Shown: in pieces, positions 29,941 to 39,508 of the stretch
Numbering within the stretch: the first letter of the stretch is position 1
Layout: each line of letters starts with the position of its first letter
Source of the DNA: Dehalococcoidia bacterium
Lineage (GTDB): Bacteria > Chloroflexota > Dehalococcoidia > Lucifugimonadales > UBA3495
DNA: 64,000 nucleotides
NCBI GenBank assembly: GCA_012959605.1
Contig: DUCU01000032.1
Span: forward strand, 70,455-134,454
Reading direction: 5' to 3'
The notes under the pieces: model-generated
The model's input: only the letters and a program-made list of their open reading frames with translations
What the model was told of the DNA's origin: nothing
The model's database searches: none
Program-made: the position numbers and the translations under genes

Positions 29941-31095
29941 ATGCAACCCTCTTCGAAATCCAATCAACCCACGGGACGCCGCAGTAGTCTAAAGAACCGA
30001 TCGGTTCTCTTTGGTCTAATGGCGGCCCTTTTCTTGTTCGCGGTTGGTTGTACCAAAGACGGCCAATCAACCTGGGAAGCATTTGGTCCTGTCGCACAAA
30101 AGCAATTAGACCTTTTCAACGTCATTCTATGGGTCATGGTCGCCGTCTTCATCTTAGTAGAGGGCGTACTCGTCTACGCAATCGTCCGTTATCGCCGACG
30201 TCCAGGAGACGCCAAGCCACCACAGATCCACGGCAACAACACGTTGGAAATCACCCTGACCATCATTCCAACGATTCTAGTGCTCGCTTTAGGAATCTGG
30301 TCGGTATTCGCCCTCTTTGAAATCGACAAGCCGCCTGAAGACGGACCAGCGCCGCTCCAGGTAACCGTAACCGGCCACCAGTGGTGGTTTGAGTTTGAAT
30401 ACCCCGATGCTGGCAACGGTAAGAAGATTATCACCGCTAACGAGATGAGAATCCCGGTTGACCGTCCAATCCAGATAAGCCTGGAGTCAGACGATGTGAT
30501 TCACAGCTTCTGGGTTCCCAAGCTTGCTGGTAAATTAGACATGGTTCCAACTCACATCAATAAGATGTGGTTTCAAGCTGACTCAGACAAGATCACAGAT
30601 GACTTGCCAGTCACATTGTATGGACAATGCGCTGAATTGTGCGGCCTAGCCCATGCCTTAATGCGCTTCCGTGTCACAGTCATGGAACAAGATGATTTCG
30701 ATTCCTGGGTAGCTGCTTACGGGCCGCCGCCTACCAACACAGCCAAAGCCAAACAGGGCGCACAGATCTTTGCACACCACTGCACCCTATGTCACACGAT
30801 AGACGGCCCTGACGACCCGGCCCTCTCAGCCAGCCGTTTGACCGGGTTCCTGACCGGTGGGGACATAACCCCGGTGCCTGCGCCGAACCTGACAGACCTA
30901 AGAACTCGCAACACACTTGCAGCGGGCATCGTCGACCTGAATGAGACGACCTTGAGACAATGGCTACACAACCCAGAAGACGTGAAGCCCGGCAACTATA
31001 TGTCGGAACGCGCGGTCTTGTACCAAGACGGGCCCGCAAACCTACCCGATGAAGCGATAGATGCCCTAATTGGGTATCTGCTAGACCTGCGGTAG
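29941..31095 (+). CDS. ctaC: Cytochrome c oxidase subunit II with C-terminal cytochrome c domain
   Basis: GHQWWFEFEYPD, CuA-site YGQCAELCGLAHALMRF, heme site CTLCH; start chosen at ATG 29941 before the lipoprotein signal. Confidence 0.92.
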   Translation: MQPSSKSNQPTGRRSSLKNRSVLFGLMAALFLFAVGCTKDGQSTWEAFGPVAQKQLDLFNVILWVMVAVFILVEGVLVYAIVRYRRRPGDAKPPQIHGNNTLEITLTIIPTILVLALGIWSVFALFEIDKPPEDGPAPLQVTVTGHQWWFEFEYPDAGNGKKIITANEMRIPVDRPIQISLESDDVIHSFWVPKLAGKLDMVPTHINKMWFQADSDKITDDLPVTLYGQCAELCGLAHALMRFRVTVMEQDDFDSWVAAYGPPPTNTAKAKQGAQIFAHHCTLCHTIDGPDDPALSASRLTGFLTGGDITPVPAPNLTDLRTRNTLAAGIVDLNETTLRQWLHNPEDVKPGNYMSERAVLYQDGPANLPDEAIDALIGYLLDLR

Positions 31096-31168
31096 ATTCT
31101 ACCAATAGGAGCAAAGACCGTGGCGTTCTCGATGGCTTAGCCTGAGAAGACCCCGGACAAAGCAAAAG

Positions 31169-33007
31169 ATGGCAGCGATAACCGGCGTAATTCCACGACC
31201 AACAAGCTATGCGGGCATATGGGGCTGGATGACAACAGTCGACCATAAGCGCATCGCTGTGCTTTACGGCGTAACTGCATTTATTTTCATGTTGATTGCG
31301 GGCGTAGAAGCCGGCGTCATACGGTTGCAGTTGGCTTCAGCCGACAGCGACTTAATCGGTCCTGGCCGTTTCAACCAGATGTTTACCATGCACGCCACCA
31401 CGATGGTATTCATGGTCATCATGCCGCTAGGTGTCAGCTTCTTTAACTTCGTAATACCATTGGCCATTGGCGCCCGAGACGTGGCGTTCCCAAGGCTAAA
31501 TGCCCTCAGCTTTTGGCTCTTCCTGTTCGGTGGAATACTCATGCACGTGAGTTTCCTTGTAGATCAGGTTCCGGACGCTGGTTGGTTCTCTTACGCCAAC
31601 CTCACAGAAAAACCCTTCAGCATGAACAGAGGCTTGGACTACTGGGCCATCAGCCTTTTGGTCATGGGTTCTGCATCAGTTGCTGGTGGGCTTAACTTCG
31701 TGGTGACAATAATCAACTTGCGGGCGCCGGGCATGTCTATGATGCGAATGCCGGTTTTTGTTTGGATGACCTTAATCACATCCATCCTATTGGTGCTGGC
31801 CTTCCCAGTGATTACCGTAGGGTTGATTGAACTAGTCATGGACCGTAACTTCGGTACCCACTTCTTCATTCCTTCTGAAGGTGGTGACCCGGTTCTCTGG
31901 CAGCATCTGTTCTGGGTGTTTGGCCATCCTGAAGTGTACATTCTGATTCTTCCACCAATGGGAATAGTTTCAGAAGTTCTACCGACGTTCTCCCGGAAGC
32001 CCCTGTTCGGCTACCCGTTCGTCATTTTCTCTGGAATAGTCATCGGAATCATGGGATGGGCGGTATGGAGCCACCATATGTTCACCGTGGGTCTTGGCCC
32101 AGTGGCGAACTCGGTCTTCACTATCACCACCATGTTAATTGCAGTGCCAACCGGCGTGAAAATCTTTAACTGGATTGGAACGCTGTGGAGGGGCTCCATC
32201 GAGTTTACGACTTCGATGATGTTTGCCCTCGGATTTGTAGCTCTGTTCATCGTTGGTGGACTGAGCGGTGTGTCCCATGCTGTGTCGCCTTCAGACTTCC
32301 AGCAACAAGACACTTACTACATCGTCGCCCATATTCACTATGTACTATTTGGTGGATCAATCTTCGGTATCTTCGCTGGCATCTACTACTGGTGGCCGAA
32401 GATAACCGGCAAGATGCTCAATGAAACCTTAGGTCGGCTGAACTTCTGGCTGATGTTCATCGGAATGAACCTCACGTTCTTCCCAATGCATTACCTCGGT
32501 CTGAACGGCATGCCCCGCAGGATATACACCTACTCTGCAGAGTTCGGCTGGGAGCATCTGAACCAGTTAGCCAGCGTCGGCTACGTAGTATTATTCGTAT
32601 CCTTCCTGATTTTCATCCTCAACGTTTTGCAAACCCGTAATTCACGTAAGGTTAGCCACGACCCATGGGATGCCCCGGGTATTGAGTGGAGCATCGCTTC
32701 CCCGCCCCCTCCGTATAACTTTGCTGAGCTACCTGAGGTCGAGGGACGGGACCATTATTGGATTTTGAAAGATCGGGCTGAGGCCGCCGGAACCCCGATT
32801 ACAGAACCGGAAGCCCTGGTTGACGAAAGCACTATCCATATGCCTAGCCCGTCTTACTGGCCGATATTAATAGCAGCGGGCGTGGCACTGATCGGCGGTG
32901 GGCTTCTGTCCCACTACGCCCTCAGCTTTGTTGGCGGAGCCATAGCCATGATGGGCGCTGTAGGCTGGAGCAATGAACCCCCAGCCGCACCCAGCGAGCA
33001 CCACTAG
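31169..33007 (+). CDS. ctaD: Cytochrome c oxidase subunit I
   Basis: WQHLFWVFGHPEVYILILP, THDTYYIVAHIHYV-type segment QQDTYYIVAHIHYVLFGG. Confidence 0.96.
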   Translation: MAAITGVIPRPTSYAGIWGWMTTVDHKRIAVLYGVTAFIFMLIAGVEAGVIRLQLASADSDLIGPGRFNQMFTMHATTMVFMVIMPLGVSFFNFVIPLAIGARDVAFPRLNALSFWLFLFGGILMHVSFLVDQVPDAGWFSYANLTEKPFSMNRGLDYWAISLLVMGSASVAGGLNFVVTIINLRAPGMSMMRMPVFVWMTLITSILLVLAFPVITVGLIELVMDRNFGTHFFIPSEGGDPVLWQHLFWVFGHPEVYILILPPMGIVSEVLPTFSRKPLFGYPFVIFSGIVIGIMGWAVWSHHMFTVGLGPVANSVFTITTMLIAVPTGVKIFNWIGTLWRGSIEFTTSMMFALGFVALFIVGGLSGVSHAVSPSDFQQQDTYYIVAHIHYVLFGGSIFGIFAGIYYWWPKITGKMLNETLGRLNFWLMFIGMNLTFFPMHYLGLNGMPRRIYTYSAEFGWEHLNQLASVGYVVLFVSFLIFILNVLQTRNSRKVSHDPWDAPGIEWSIASPPPPYNFAELPEVEGRDHYWILKDRAEAAGTPITEPEALVDESTIHMPSPSYWPILIAAGVALIGGGLLSHYALSFVGGAIAMMGAVGWSNEPPAAPSEHH

Positions 33008-33019
33008 GAGACTGAGAAC

Positions 33020-33640
33020 GTGGCCCACGCAGTAGAACACGAATATACAACCACTGGTTTAAACCACCGGAAAATGCTCATGTGGGTGTTTTTGGGGTCG
33101 GACTGTCTTTTCTTCGGCTCTTTGATCGCCACCTACATGGTCTATCGCGGCCAGAGTTTGGTCGGACCTTATCCCATCGACATCATCGATGTCCCGCTAA
33201 CAACCGTCAGTACCTTTGTCTTGTTGATGAGCAGCTTCGCCATGGTGCAAGCCTTATCGGCAACCCAAGCAGATAATAAGAAAGGACTCGTTACCTGGCT
33301 GCTGATTACAGCAGGGCTCGGAGCGATCTTCATAGGGTTCCAGATCTACGAGTTCAACTCTTTCAAGAATGAGGGCCTGACCTTGGGCGGCAACCTATTC
33401 GGTGCCACATTCTTTACGCTTACTGGCTTCCACGGCGCTCACGTGACCCTGGGAATCATTTGGCTGTTGGCCATGGCCTACATTGGCGGCAAAGGTCGCT
33501 TGGGCCCCAACACAGTTCTAGATGTTGAACTCCTGGGCTTGTACTGGCACTTTGTTGACATTGTTTGGATTGTAATTTTCACTCTGTTGTACCTTATCGG
33601 CGGGTTCGATGCCGGTCCAGTGCCTATCCCAAGCCCATAA
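33020..33640 (+). CDS. ctaE: Cytochrome c oxidase subunit III
   Basis: FLGSDCLFFGSLIATYMVYRG; FTLTGFHGAHVTLGIIWLL; YWHFVDIVWIVIFTLLYL. Confidence 0.93.
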   Translation: MAHAVEHEYTTTGLNHRKMLMWVFLGSDCLFFGSLIATYMVYRGQSLVGPYPIDIIDVPLTTVSTFVLLMSSFAMVQALSATQADNKKGLVTWLLITAGLGAIFIGFQIYEFNSFKNEGLTLGGNLFGATFFTLTGFHGAHVTLGIIWLLAMAYIGGKGRLGPNTVLDVELLGLYWHFVDIVWIVIFTLLYLIGGFDAGPVPIPSP

Positions 33641-33685
33641 AACCCATTCTGGACCGAACTCCATTAGGAGTCTCTAAGAAGTAAT

Positions 33686-34483
33686 ATGGCCCACGAAACC
33701 GAACATACATCGAATCACCCCACATTCAATCAATATGTGTTTATCGCGATTGTCCTTTTCGCGATCACCATTGTTGAATTCGGACTGATCTGGGACCGGA
33801 TTGGCATCGCAGACGACTTGGGTGTCACCAAAATTCCGATACTGATTGGTCTCTCGGCGATAAAATTCGCCATCGTAATCATGTATTACATGCACTTGAA
33901 GTTTGATGATCGATTCTTCGGGACCGTCTTCATTGCCGGTTTGGTACTCGCGTTCGTGGTTGGTGGAGCTTTAATAACGCTTTTCATCGGTTTTGAAGCC
34001 AAGCCTCGTGAATACGCCTTGGCCCACGCTGTCCCATACGAAGGACATGAAGCTGCTGAAGAGCACGCAGCCGAAGTTGTCGAGCCTGGCACTGGCGCAG
34101 AAACGACCGTAGCATCCGGGCCCGTGGAGTTAGCTGTTGGCGTAGTGGGTGAAACACTCGCTTTCGACACGGCCAACATTACCGCAAAATCGGGTTCTGA
34201 AGTAACGATTACTTTCAAAAACTCTTCAGCTAACAACCAGCACAACCTGGTAATTGTTCAAGACGGGACCAAAGACGAGGTTGCCACCGACGGCACGACA
34301 GCCGGTCCTGACAACGACTGGGTAGCGCCCGGCGATGCCAGGGTGGTTGCCAACACTCCGCTATTGGCTTCGGGAGCCTCAGGCGAGGTGATTTTCACCG
34401 CTCCGGCCCCAGGCACCTATCAGTTCGTTTGTACCTTCCCAGGACATAACTTCACCATGTTCGGAGACTTCATAGTCAACTAA
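33686..34483 (+). CDS. Cytochrome c oxidase subunit IV fused to azurin-like cupredoxin domain
   Basis: N-terminal three TM helices with IKFAIVIMYYMHLKFDDRFF; C-terminal NNQHNLVIV and CTFPGHNFTM type-1 Cu ligand pattern. Confidence 0.85.
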   Translation: MAHETEHTSNHPTFNQYVFIAIVLFAITIVEFGLIWDRIGIADDLGVTKIPILIGLSAIKFAIVIMYYMHLKFDDRFFGTVFIAGLVLAFVVGGALITLFIGFEAKPREYALAHAVPYEGHEAAEEHAAEVVEPGTGAETTVASGPVELAVGVVGETLAFDTANITAKSGSEVTITFKNSSANNQHNLVIVQDGTKDEVATDGTTAGPDNDWVAPGDARVVANTPLLASGASGEVIFTAPAPGTYQFVCTFPGHNFTMFGDFIVN

Positions 34484-34510
34484 TCCCGGTGAGCCCCGCT
34501 TTAATTGAGT

Positions 34511-34553
34511 AATGTAAAAGACCCTCCTGTATCACAGGAGGGTCTTTTACATT
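34511..34553. terminator. Bidirectional terminator between convergent genes
   Basis: Perfect 20-bp stem AATGTAAAAGACCCTCCTGT/ACAGGAGGGTCTTTTACATT, 3-nt loop. Confidence 0.88.
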
Positions 34554-34596
34554 GTCTCTTTATGTTCGTCGCTCTTACGTATTGGTCTGATTACCG

Positions 34597-35538
34597 CTAG
34601 ACGGCATACCCTCCCAGAAACCCATCTTTAATTGGTTCGACTATTCTTTCGCCCATTTGTCTGGCGGCCGTCTTGAGCCCCTGTTGCGCAAAGAGTAGGT
34701 CCCTAGATGTAATCTCCAATTTGGATGATGCGGCCAGTTTTACGGCATAGTCGGCCAGGAACCGGTCCACATGTGACTCGTCCTCAGCCATGCTTCTAAA
34801 AACCCGGTACATGGGCAGTGTCCGAACAAAGTTATGCACTTCATCTCGTGTCAGTTCAGGGTGTTGGTCGAGATTCAGTGAAATGCCAAAATCAATCAAG
34901 CGACAGGCTCCATTTAAGGCCACTAAAAGATGCGAGCGACCCTTGGGGTCGGAAAAGGTCACATCGTTGTAGTAAATGTCAGCCTGGTGCAATTGGCGGA
35001 GCATTTTGCCCACTTGAAAGCCAATTTGAGTTAAATGGTCATCTGTCTGCCGTTCTTCGGGTAATTCGGTGAAAAACGTCCCGGAAACAAATTCTTCGGT
35101 CAGGTAACCCGGCAAGGTTTCCAACTGAACCGGCCCAACGCCAATCTGCCCGGCGATGAGAGCCAGCTGGTCTTCCCTGACGCTCTGTAGCGGTTTGATG
35201 ACAACCGCCCGGTCGGCAAAGATCAGCGTGACCACCATTCCTCTGGCGCGGCCGGAGAATTCCAACTTTGGCAGGTCCGATCCAGACCGCAGCCGCTCGA
35301 ACACTTCTGGGAAGAACGCATAACGGGAGAGCGCTTTTACCGTAGGGTCTGCAGTGAGACGCAGAAACAACGGTAGCTCCAAATCAAATAATTTCCAGAA
35401 GGGCGGCATATGCTCGGGAACAGGCATCCCCGGAGCCGGCCGCATTGCGTCGATCACTTCTTCGGGCGGCTTTGGTGGTGAAGGTGCAATAGCACGTCTA
35501 ATGACCGCTACTTCTTCAGGTGAGTAGTCCAGTGGCAT
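34597..35538 (-). CDS. Protein-kinase-like / Bud32-like fold protein
   Basis: RQLHQADIYYNDVTFSDPKGRSHLLV...CRLIDFGIS resembles catalytic loop and DFG segment. Confidence 0.5.
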   Translation of the reverse strand: MPLDYSPEEVAVIRRAIAPSPPKPPEEVIDAMRPAPGMPVPEHMPPFWKLFDLELPLFLRLTADPTVKALSRYAFFPEVFERLRSGSDLPKLEFSGRARGMVVTLIFADRAVVIKPLQSVREDQLALIAGQIGVGPVQLETLPGYLTEEFVSGTFFTELPEERQTDDHLTQIGFQVGKMLRQLHQADIYYNDVTFSDPKGRSHLLVALNGACRLIDFGISLNLDQHPELTRDEVHNFVRTLPMYRVFRSMAEDESHVDRFLADYAVKLAASSKLEITSRDLLFAQQGLKTAARQMGERIVEPIKDGFLGGYAV

Positions 35539-35873
35539 CAGTTTTCCAGAAAATGCACGCCATTGGCATCCACCTGCAGAATCCTCTCTCGAACCACCGC
35601 GCCGGCGTTCAACATCCCATAGATGTGGGGGTAGATCTCACCCGACCTACTCGGTTCTTCTTTAAGCGGAGATGTCAGCTTATCCCGGTCCACGTCCAAC
35701 ACCAAAAGGTTTTTATCGCCGGGATACAGACGCTCGGAAACCTTGAGCAGCTGGGGGATATCTTTAGAACAGTGGATGAACCCCTCTTCTGCCAAACTCG
35801 GCGCGGAATATTCACCGGTGGGCTTGGCGGTCTCCCAAGTGTCTTTGTAGGTCAAGTGAAAGATCAAAGCCAT
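35538..35873 (-). CDS. DUF952 domain protein
   Basis: IFHLTYKDTWETA...YSAPSLAEEGFIHCSKDIPQL...EIYPHIYGMLNAGAV. Confidence 0.8.
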   Translation of the reverse strand: MALIFHLTYKDTWETAKPTGEYSAPSLAEEGFIHCSKDIPQLLKVSERLYPGDKNLLVLDVDRDKLTSPLKEEPSRSGEIYPHIYGMLNAGAVVRERILQVDANGVHFLEN

Positions 35874-35986
35874 TAATAAACCTCCCTGGGTTATAAGTGG
35901 TCAATCACAAACTATCGCGGAAAATTGTACCTCAGAACTGCCAGTGTTAGGATGATACCCGCAAACAAACGGGGAGGTCATCCAGT

Positions 35987-36667
35987 ATGCGGGGCGAGAT
36001 ACACGAAGGAACCGGACTTCAGTACGTAACAATGGTACCGGACGAGTACACGTCGGACTCGTCCTATCCTCTGGTGATAATGCTCCATGGGTTTGGCGCA
36101 AACATGCAGGACCTGGCAGGCCTGGCACCCGTGATCAACGACACCGACTACGTTTACGCCTGTCCCAACGCACCAATTCCCTTTGAACTTGGGCCAGGGC
36201 AAACCGGGTTCGGGTGGATGACACCCCGTGGCGGCGGCACTCCTGACGAAACAGCCAACTCTGTGAAGTTGGTCGGCGATTTCTTCGATTCTATCTTCAA
36301 GGAATTCAACGTCGCGCCCGGAAACGCGCTATTGTTGGGCTTCTCCCAGGGCGGAGGAATGACCTACCGTTGTGGACTGAGCCGGGCCGACAAGTTCGCC
36401 GGCCTAGTTGCCTTGAGCGCCACCCTCCCCGAGCAGGAAGAATTGGCTGCTGGATTGCCAGAAAAACGCACTCAACCCATCTTCATCGCCCAAGGCAGGC
36501 ACGACCAGATGGTCTCTGAGGATACCGCCCATTCTGCCAAAGCGTTTTTGGAAAGCAACGGGTACAGCCCAGATTTCCATCTCTACGACATGGGTCACGA
36601 GATCAGCAACGAAGTGCTGCAAGACCTCATTCCTTGGGTCGCAAAAGTCCTCCCGCCTAAGGCCTAA
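35987..36667 (+). CDS. Phospholipase/carboxylesterase family alpha/beta hydrolase
   Basis: LVIMLHGFGANMQDL, LLGFSQGGGMTYR nucleophile elbow, HDQMV, GHEIS. Confidence 0.85.
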   Translation: MRGEIHEGTGLQYVTMVPDEYTSDSSYPLVIMLHGFGANMQDLAGLAPVINDTDYVYACPNAPIPFELGPGQTGFGWMTPRGGGTPDETANSVKLVGDFFDSIFKEFNVAPGNALLLGFSQGGGMTYRCGLSRADKFAGLVALSATLPEQEELAAGLPEKRTQPIFIAQGRHDQMVSEDTAHSAKAFLESNGYSPDFHLYDMGHEISNEVLQDLIPWVAKVLPPKA

Positions 36668-36681
36668 CAGAACAAGCCAGG

Positions 36682-37119
36682 CTAGAGATCAGTGTCGTCC
36701 TTCCACGAGATTATCTTGTTGATGGAAATCTCGATTAAGACCATGCGCTGTTGTCCTAGTAGTTCCTTGGCAAATTCAGCCCCCCTGGTCGGTCCGTCGT
36801 AGAGTAGGCACATCCGCTCCACGATATCGTCTAGACCATCAGATGTCACCCTGGCTTGGCCCTCCAACAACAAGTAAGACAATGGCCGTTCCGGAGTGGC
36901 GATTGATAATGCCACCGCCGGGTTCTGTTTGATATTTTTGACCTTTACTGTGCTAGTGTCGGCCATGACCCAGGCCCTCCCTTTACTACCGGTTGCCTGT
37001 TCCCATAAGAACCAAACGGGCGCAACGTGGGGCCTGCCCCCCGTGCGAACGGTAACAAAATGGGCGATTCTTGCCTCGGATAGAAATGAATCTTGTTCTT
37101 CTTGACTCAGTCTGGCCAT
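36682..37119 (-). CDS. PPOX/F420-type split beta-barrel protein
   Basis: FLSEARIAHFVTVRTGGRPHVAPVWFLWE; VKVKNIKQNPAVALSI. Confidence 0.8.
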   Translation of the reverse strand: MARLSQEEQDSFLSEARIAHFVTVRTGGRPHVAPVWFLWEQATGSKGRAWVMADTSTVKVKNIKQNPAVALSIATPERPLSYLLLEGQARVTSDGLDDIVERMCLLYDGPTRGAEFAKELLGQQRMVLIEISINKIISWKDDTDL

Positions 37120-37241
37120 TGGTTTTCTCCGTATAATCTTAGGTCCGGGACCGGCCTAATATATCAGCTTGGTCAATCACACTCCTACCGGAGCCTCATA
37201 TTCATTTCAAACTCAAAAAATTCCTAGCGTTTGCCTTTAGT

Positions 37242-38282
37242 TTGGTCATGTTGGCGGCTATTGCTTGCAGCGGCTCTCCCACACCAGAAAGCCAAACCAG
37301 CTCCGGGCTGCTGGTGAACCTGCCGCAAGACGAAGCGCCGCACGATGCCGGCATCGAATGGTGGTACTTCAACGGGCTATTCACCGACGACCTTGGTCAG
37401 GAATACAGCTACCATTATGTTACGTTCCAGAGTGAAGCCATGGAGTCGGCTGTGCCACACCTATTACAGGCCAGCTTGGGCGTCCACAGCTCCGGCAAAC
37501 ACATGACAGGCGAGAAGATAATCCTAGACACTTTCAGTGCCGACGCAGTAGGTATTGACATCGCAGTCAACGGCTGGGAAATGCTGGGCGACGGCGAGTT
37601 CTACAGCCTGGAATTTGACCTGGATGAATACGCTTTGGACCTGAAGGCCATCCCCGTACGCCCTCCAATCCTGCACCAAGATGGTCTGGTAAACCTGGGG
37701 CCCGCCGGTGACACGTTCTACTACTCCCGAACCCGCTTGGACACCACAGGCAGCATTACCGTGGCCGGTGAACAGCGAGAAATCACCGGGGTTAGCTGGA
37801 TGGATCACCAGTGGGGGGACGTTATTGGCCAGCAGGTTGGCTGGGACTGGGCCAGCGTCCAACTGGACGACGGCAGTGACCTGATGGCAGTTATGGTCTG
37901 GAACCCGGCCAACAGGGAACCGTTCTCCGGGTATGCCACCCTGGTATCACCCGATGGCACAACATCGACCCTGGAGCAACCTGATGTGTCCATTACCTCA
38001 ATTGAAACCTGGACCAGCCCCGTCACTGGGATCAAATACCCCAGCGGCTGGAAGATAGACATCAGTTCCCTGAATTTAAGCCTCGAGCTGAAGCCGGTGC
38101 TCCTGAATTCGGAGTTCGCCGGCAGCCGATACACGCCAGCGGCATATTGGGAAGGGGAAGTACGAGTGGTTGGAACTCGCGAGGGGAAAGATGTTACCGG
38201 TAGAGGCTTTGTGGAGTTGGTTGGTTACGATCCCACCCAATTAGACAGCCCGGCCGACCCGGCCCTGTACCCGCGACGGTAA
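37242..38282 (+). CDS. CrtC/AttH lipocalin-like family lipoprotein
   Basis: LPQDEAPHDAGIEWWYFNGLFTD, GVSWMDHQWGD; lipobox LAAIAC; true start may lie upstream with a rare start codon. Confidence 0.75.
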   Translation: MVMLAAIACSGSPTPESQTSSGLLVNLPQDEAPHDAGIEWWYFNGLFTDDLGQEYSYHYVTFQSEAMESAVPHLLQASLGVHSSGKHMTGEKIILDTFSADAVGIDIAVNGWEMLGDGEFYSLEFDLDEYALDLKAIPVRPPILHQDGLVNLGPAGDTFYYSRTRLDTTGSITVAGEQREITGVSWMDHQWGDVIGQQVGWDWASVQLDDGSDLMAVMVWNPANREPFSGYATLVSPDGTTSTLEQPDVSITSIETWTSPVTGIKYPSGWKIDISSLNLSLELKPVLLNSEFAGSRYTPAAYWEGEVRVVGTREGKDVTGRGFVELVGYDPTQLDSPADPALYPRR

Positions 38283-38522
38283 TTAGGAAGCGAACAGCCC
38301 TTTAATTACCTCGGCTACACGAGCCTGTTGCGCTGGGATATCGTCGGGTTGGACCGGTATGGGAAGGACATTAAGCTCAGCCAGCACCTGCCCCGTCAGT
38401 AGAACGGATTCTTCCTCGGAGAGAGCCCATTTGCTGGCGATGTCTGCGGCTCCGTAGAGCACTGCCTGTCGAAAGCCGTAGTCGGCCACGGCGCGGTTGG
38501 CTATATCGATTAATTTGTCCAT
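38283..38522 (-). CDS. Hypothetical protein, 79 aa
   Basis: Intact ORF immediately downstream of the SDR on the same strand. Confidence 0.5.
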   Translation of the reverse strand: MDKLIDIANRAVADYGFRQAVLYGAADIASKWALSEEESVLLTGQVLAELNVLPIPVQPDDIPAQQARVAEVIKGLFAS

Positions 38523-38551
38523 GAATCTCTCGTCTTAAAGTAATCGCCAGG

Positions 38552-39316
38552 CTAAGTAGCCGAGGCCATGGCCCCGCCATCAATGGTATAGGTGCTGCCG
38601 CTTACATAAGAAGCTTCGTCAGACGCCAACCACAAGACTAAGTTGGCCATCTCATCGGCGCTCCCAACGCGACCCATCGGATGACCTTGGTTCCGGTCGT
38701 TAAAAACCTCCGCGCTGGCCGTGCTGCCCCGCATCTGAGGTGTGTCCACGCCACCGGGGGCGATGCAGTTGACCCGCACGCCCTGGGATGTGTACTGGGC
38801 CGCCGCAACGGTGGTCAGGTGAATCACTCCGGCCTTGCTCACGGCGTAAGGCACCGAATAGCCAACCCCGCGCAATCCGGACAGCGATGAGATGTTCACT
38901 ATCGAACCGCCGCCGTTGTTGATCATGGCCGGGATGGCGTACTTACAACAGAGAAACACACCTTTAACGTTGGTCTCCATGGTCAAGTCCCAAAGCACTT
39001 CATCCACGTCCACCAAAGGCGGCGTCCGTATCAAGATGGCGGCCCCGTTAATCAGGATGTCTAACCGGCCAAAGTGGGTGACCACGGATTCGACCATGCG
39101 CTCAACTTGAAACGCGTCGGAGATGCTGACATCGACCATCATGCCGTTGCCTGGCGTGGCGTTCATCAACGTTAGAGTCTCTTCGGCCCCGGCGATGTTC
39201 CGGTCGGCAACCGCAACCTTGGCGCCCTCGCGGGCAAAACGCTGGCAGATGGCCCGGCCGATGCCCGATGCGCCACCTGTGACGATCGCAACTTTATCTT
39301 CTAGCCTACCAGTCAA
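38552..39316 (-). CDS. SDR family oxidoreductase
   Basis: VTGGASGIGRAICQRFAREGAKVAVADRN, PYAVSKAGVIHLT. Confidence 0.9.
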   Translation of the reverse strand: MTGRLEDKVAIVTGGASGIGRAICQRFAREGAKVAVADRNIAGAEETLTLMNATPGNGMMVDVSISDAFQVERMVESVVTHFGRLDILINGAAILIRTPPLVDVDEVLWDLTMETNVKGVFLCCKYAIPAMINNGGGSIVNISSLSGLRGVGYSVPYAVSKAGVIHLTTVAAAQYTSQGVRVNCIAPGGVDTPQMRGSTASAEVFNDRNQGHPMGRVGSADEMANLVLWLASDEASYVSGSTYTIDGGAMASAT

Positions 39317-39508
39317 TTTCAGTCTCCCTAAAGACGGTCATTAAGACCACTATTAAAACGGCTAACGGTCCGTGGCTGGTTGGCACAGATTGTAGCACAC
39401 GCTCATGCCGCTGCCCTTGCCTCAAAACCAGGCAGCAGGTATGATTCTTCCCGCGCCTGTCGCACGTGGGGTTTTCACGTGCGAAACATCTGCCAAAGTG
39501 ACAATAAA

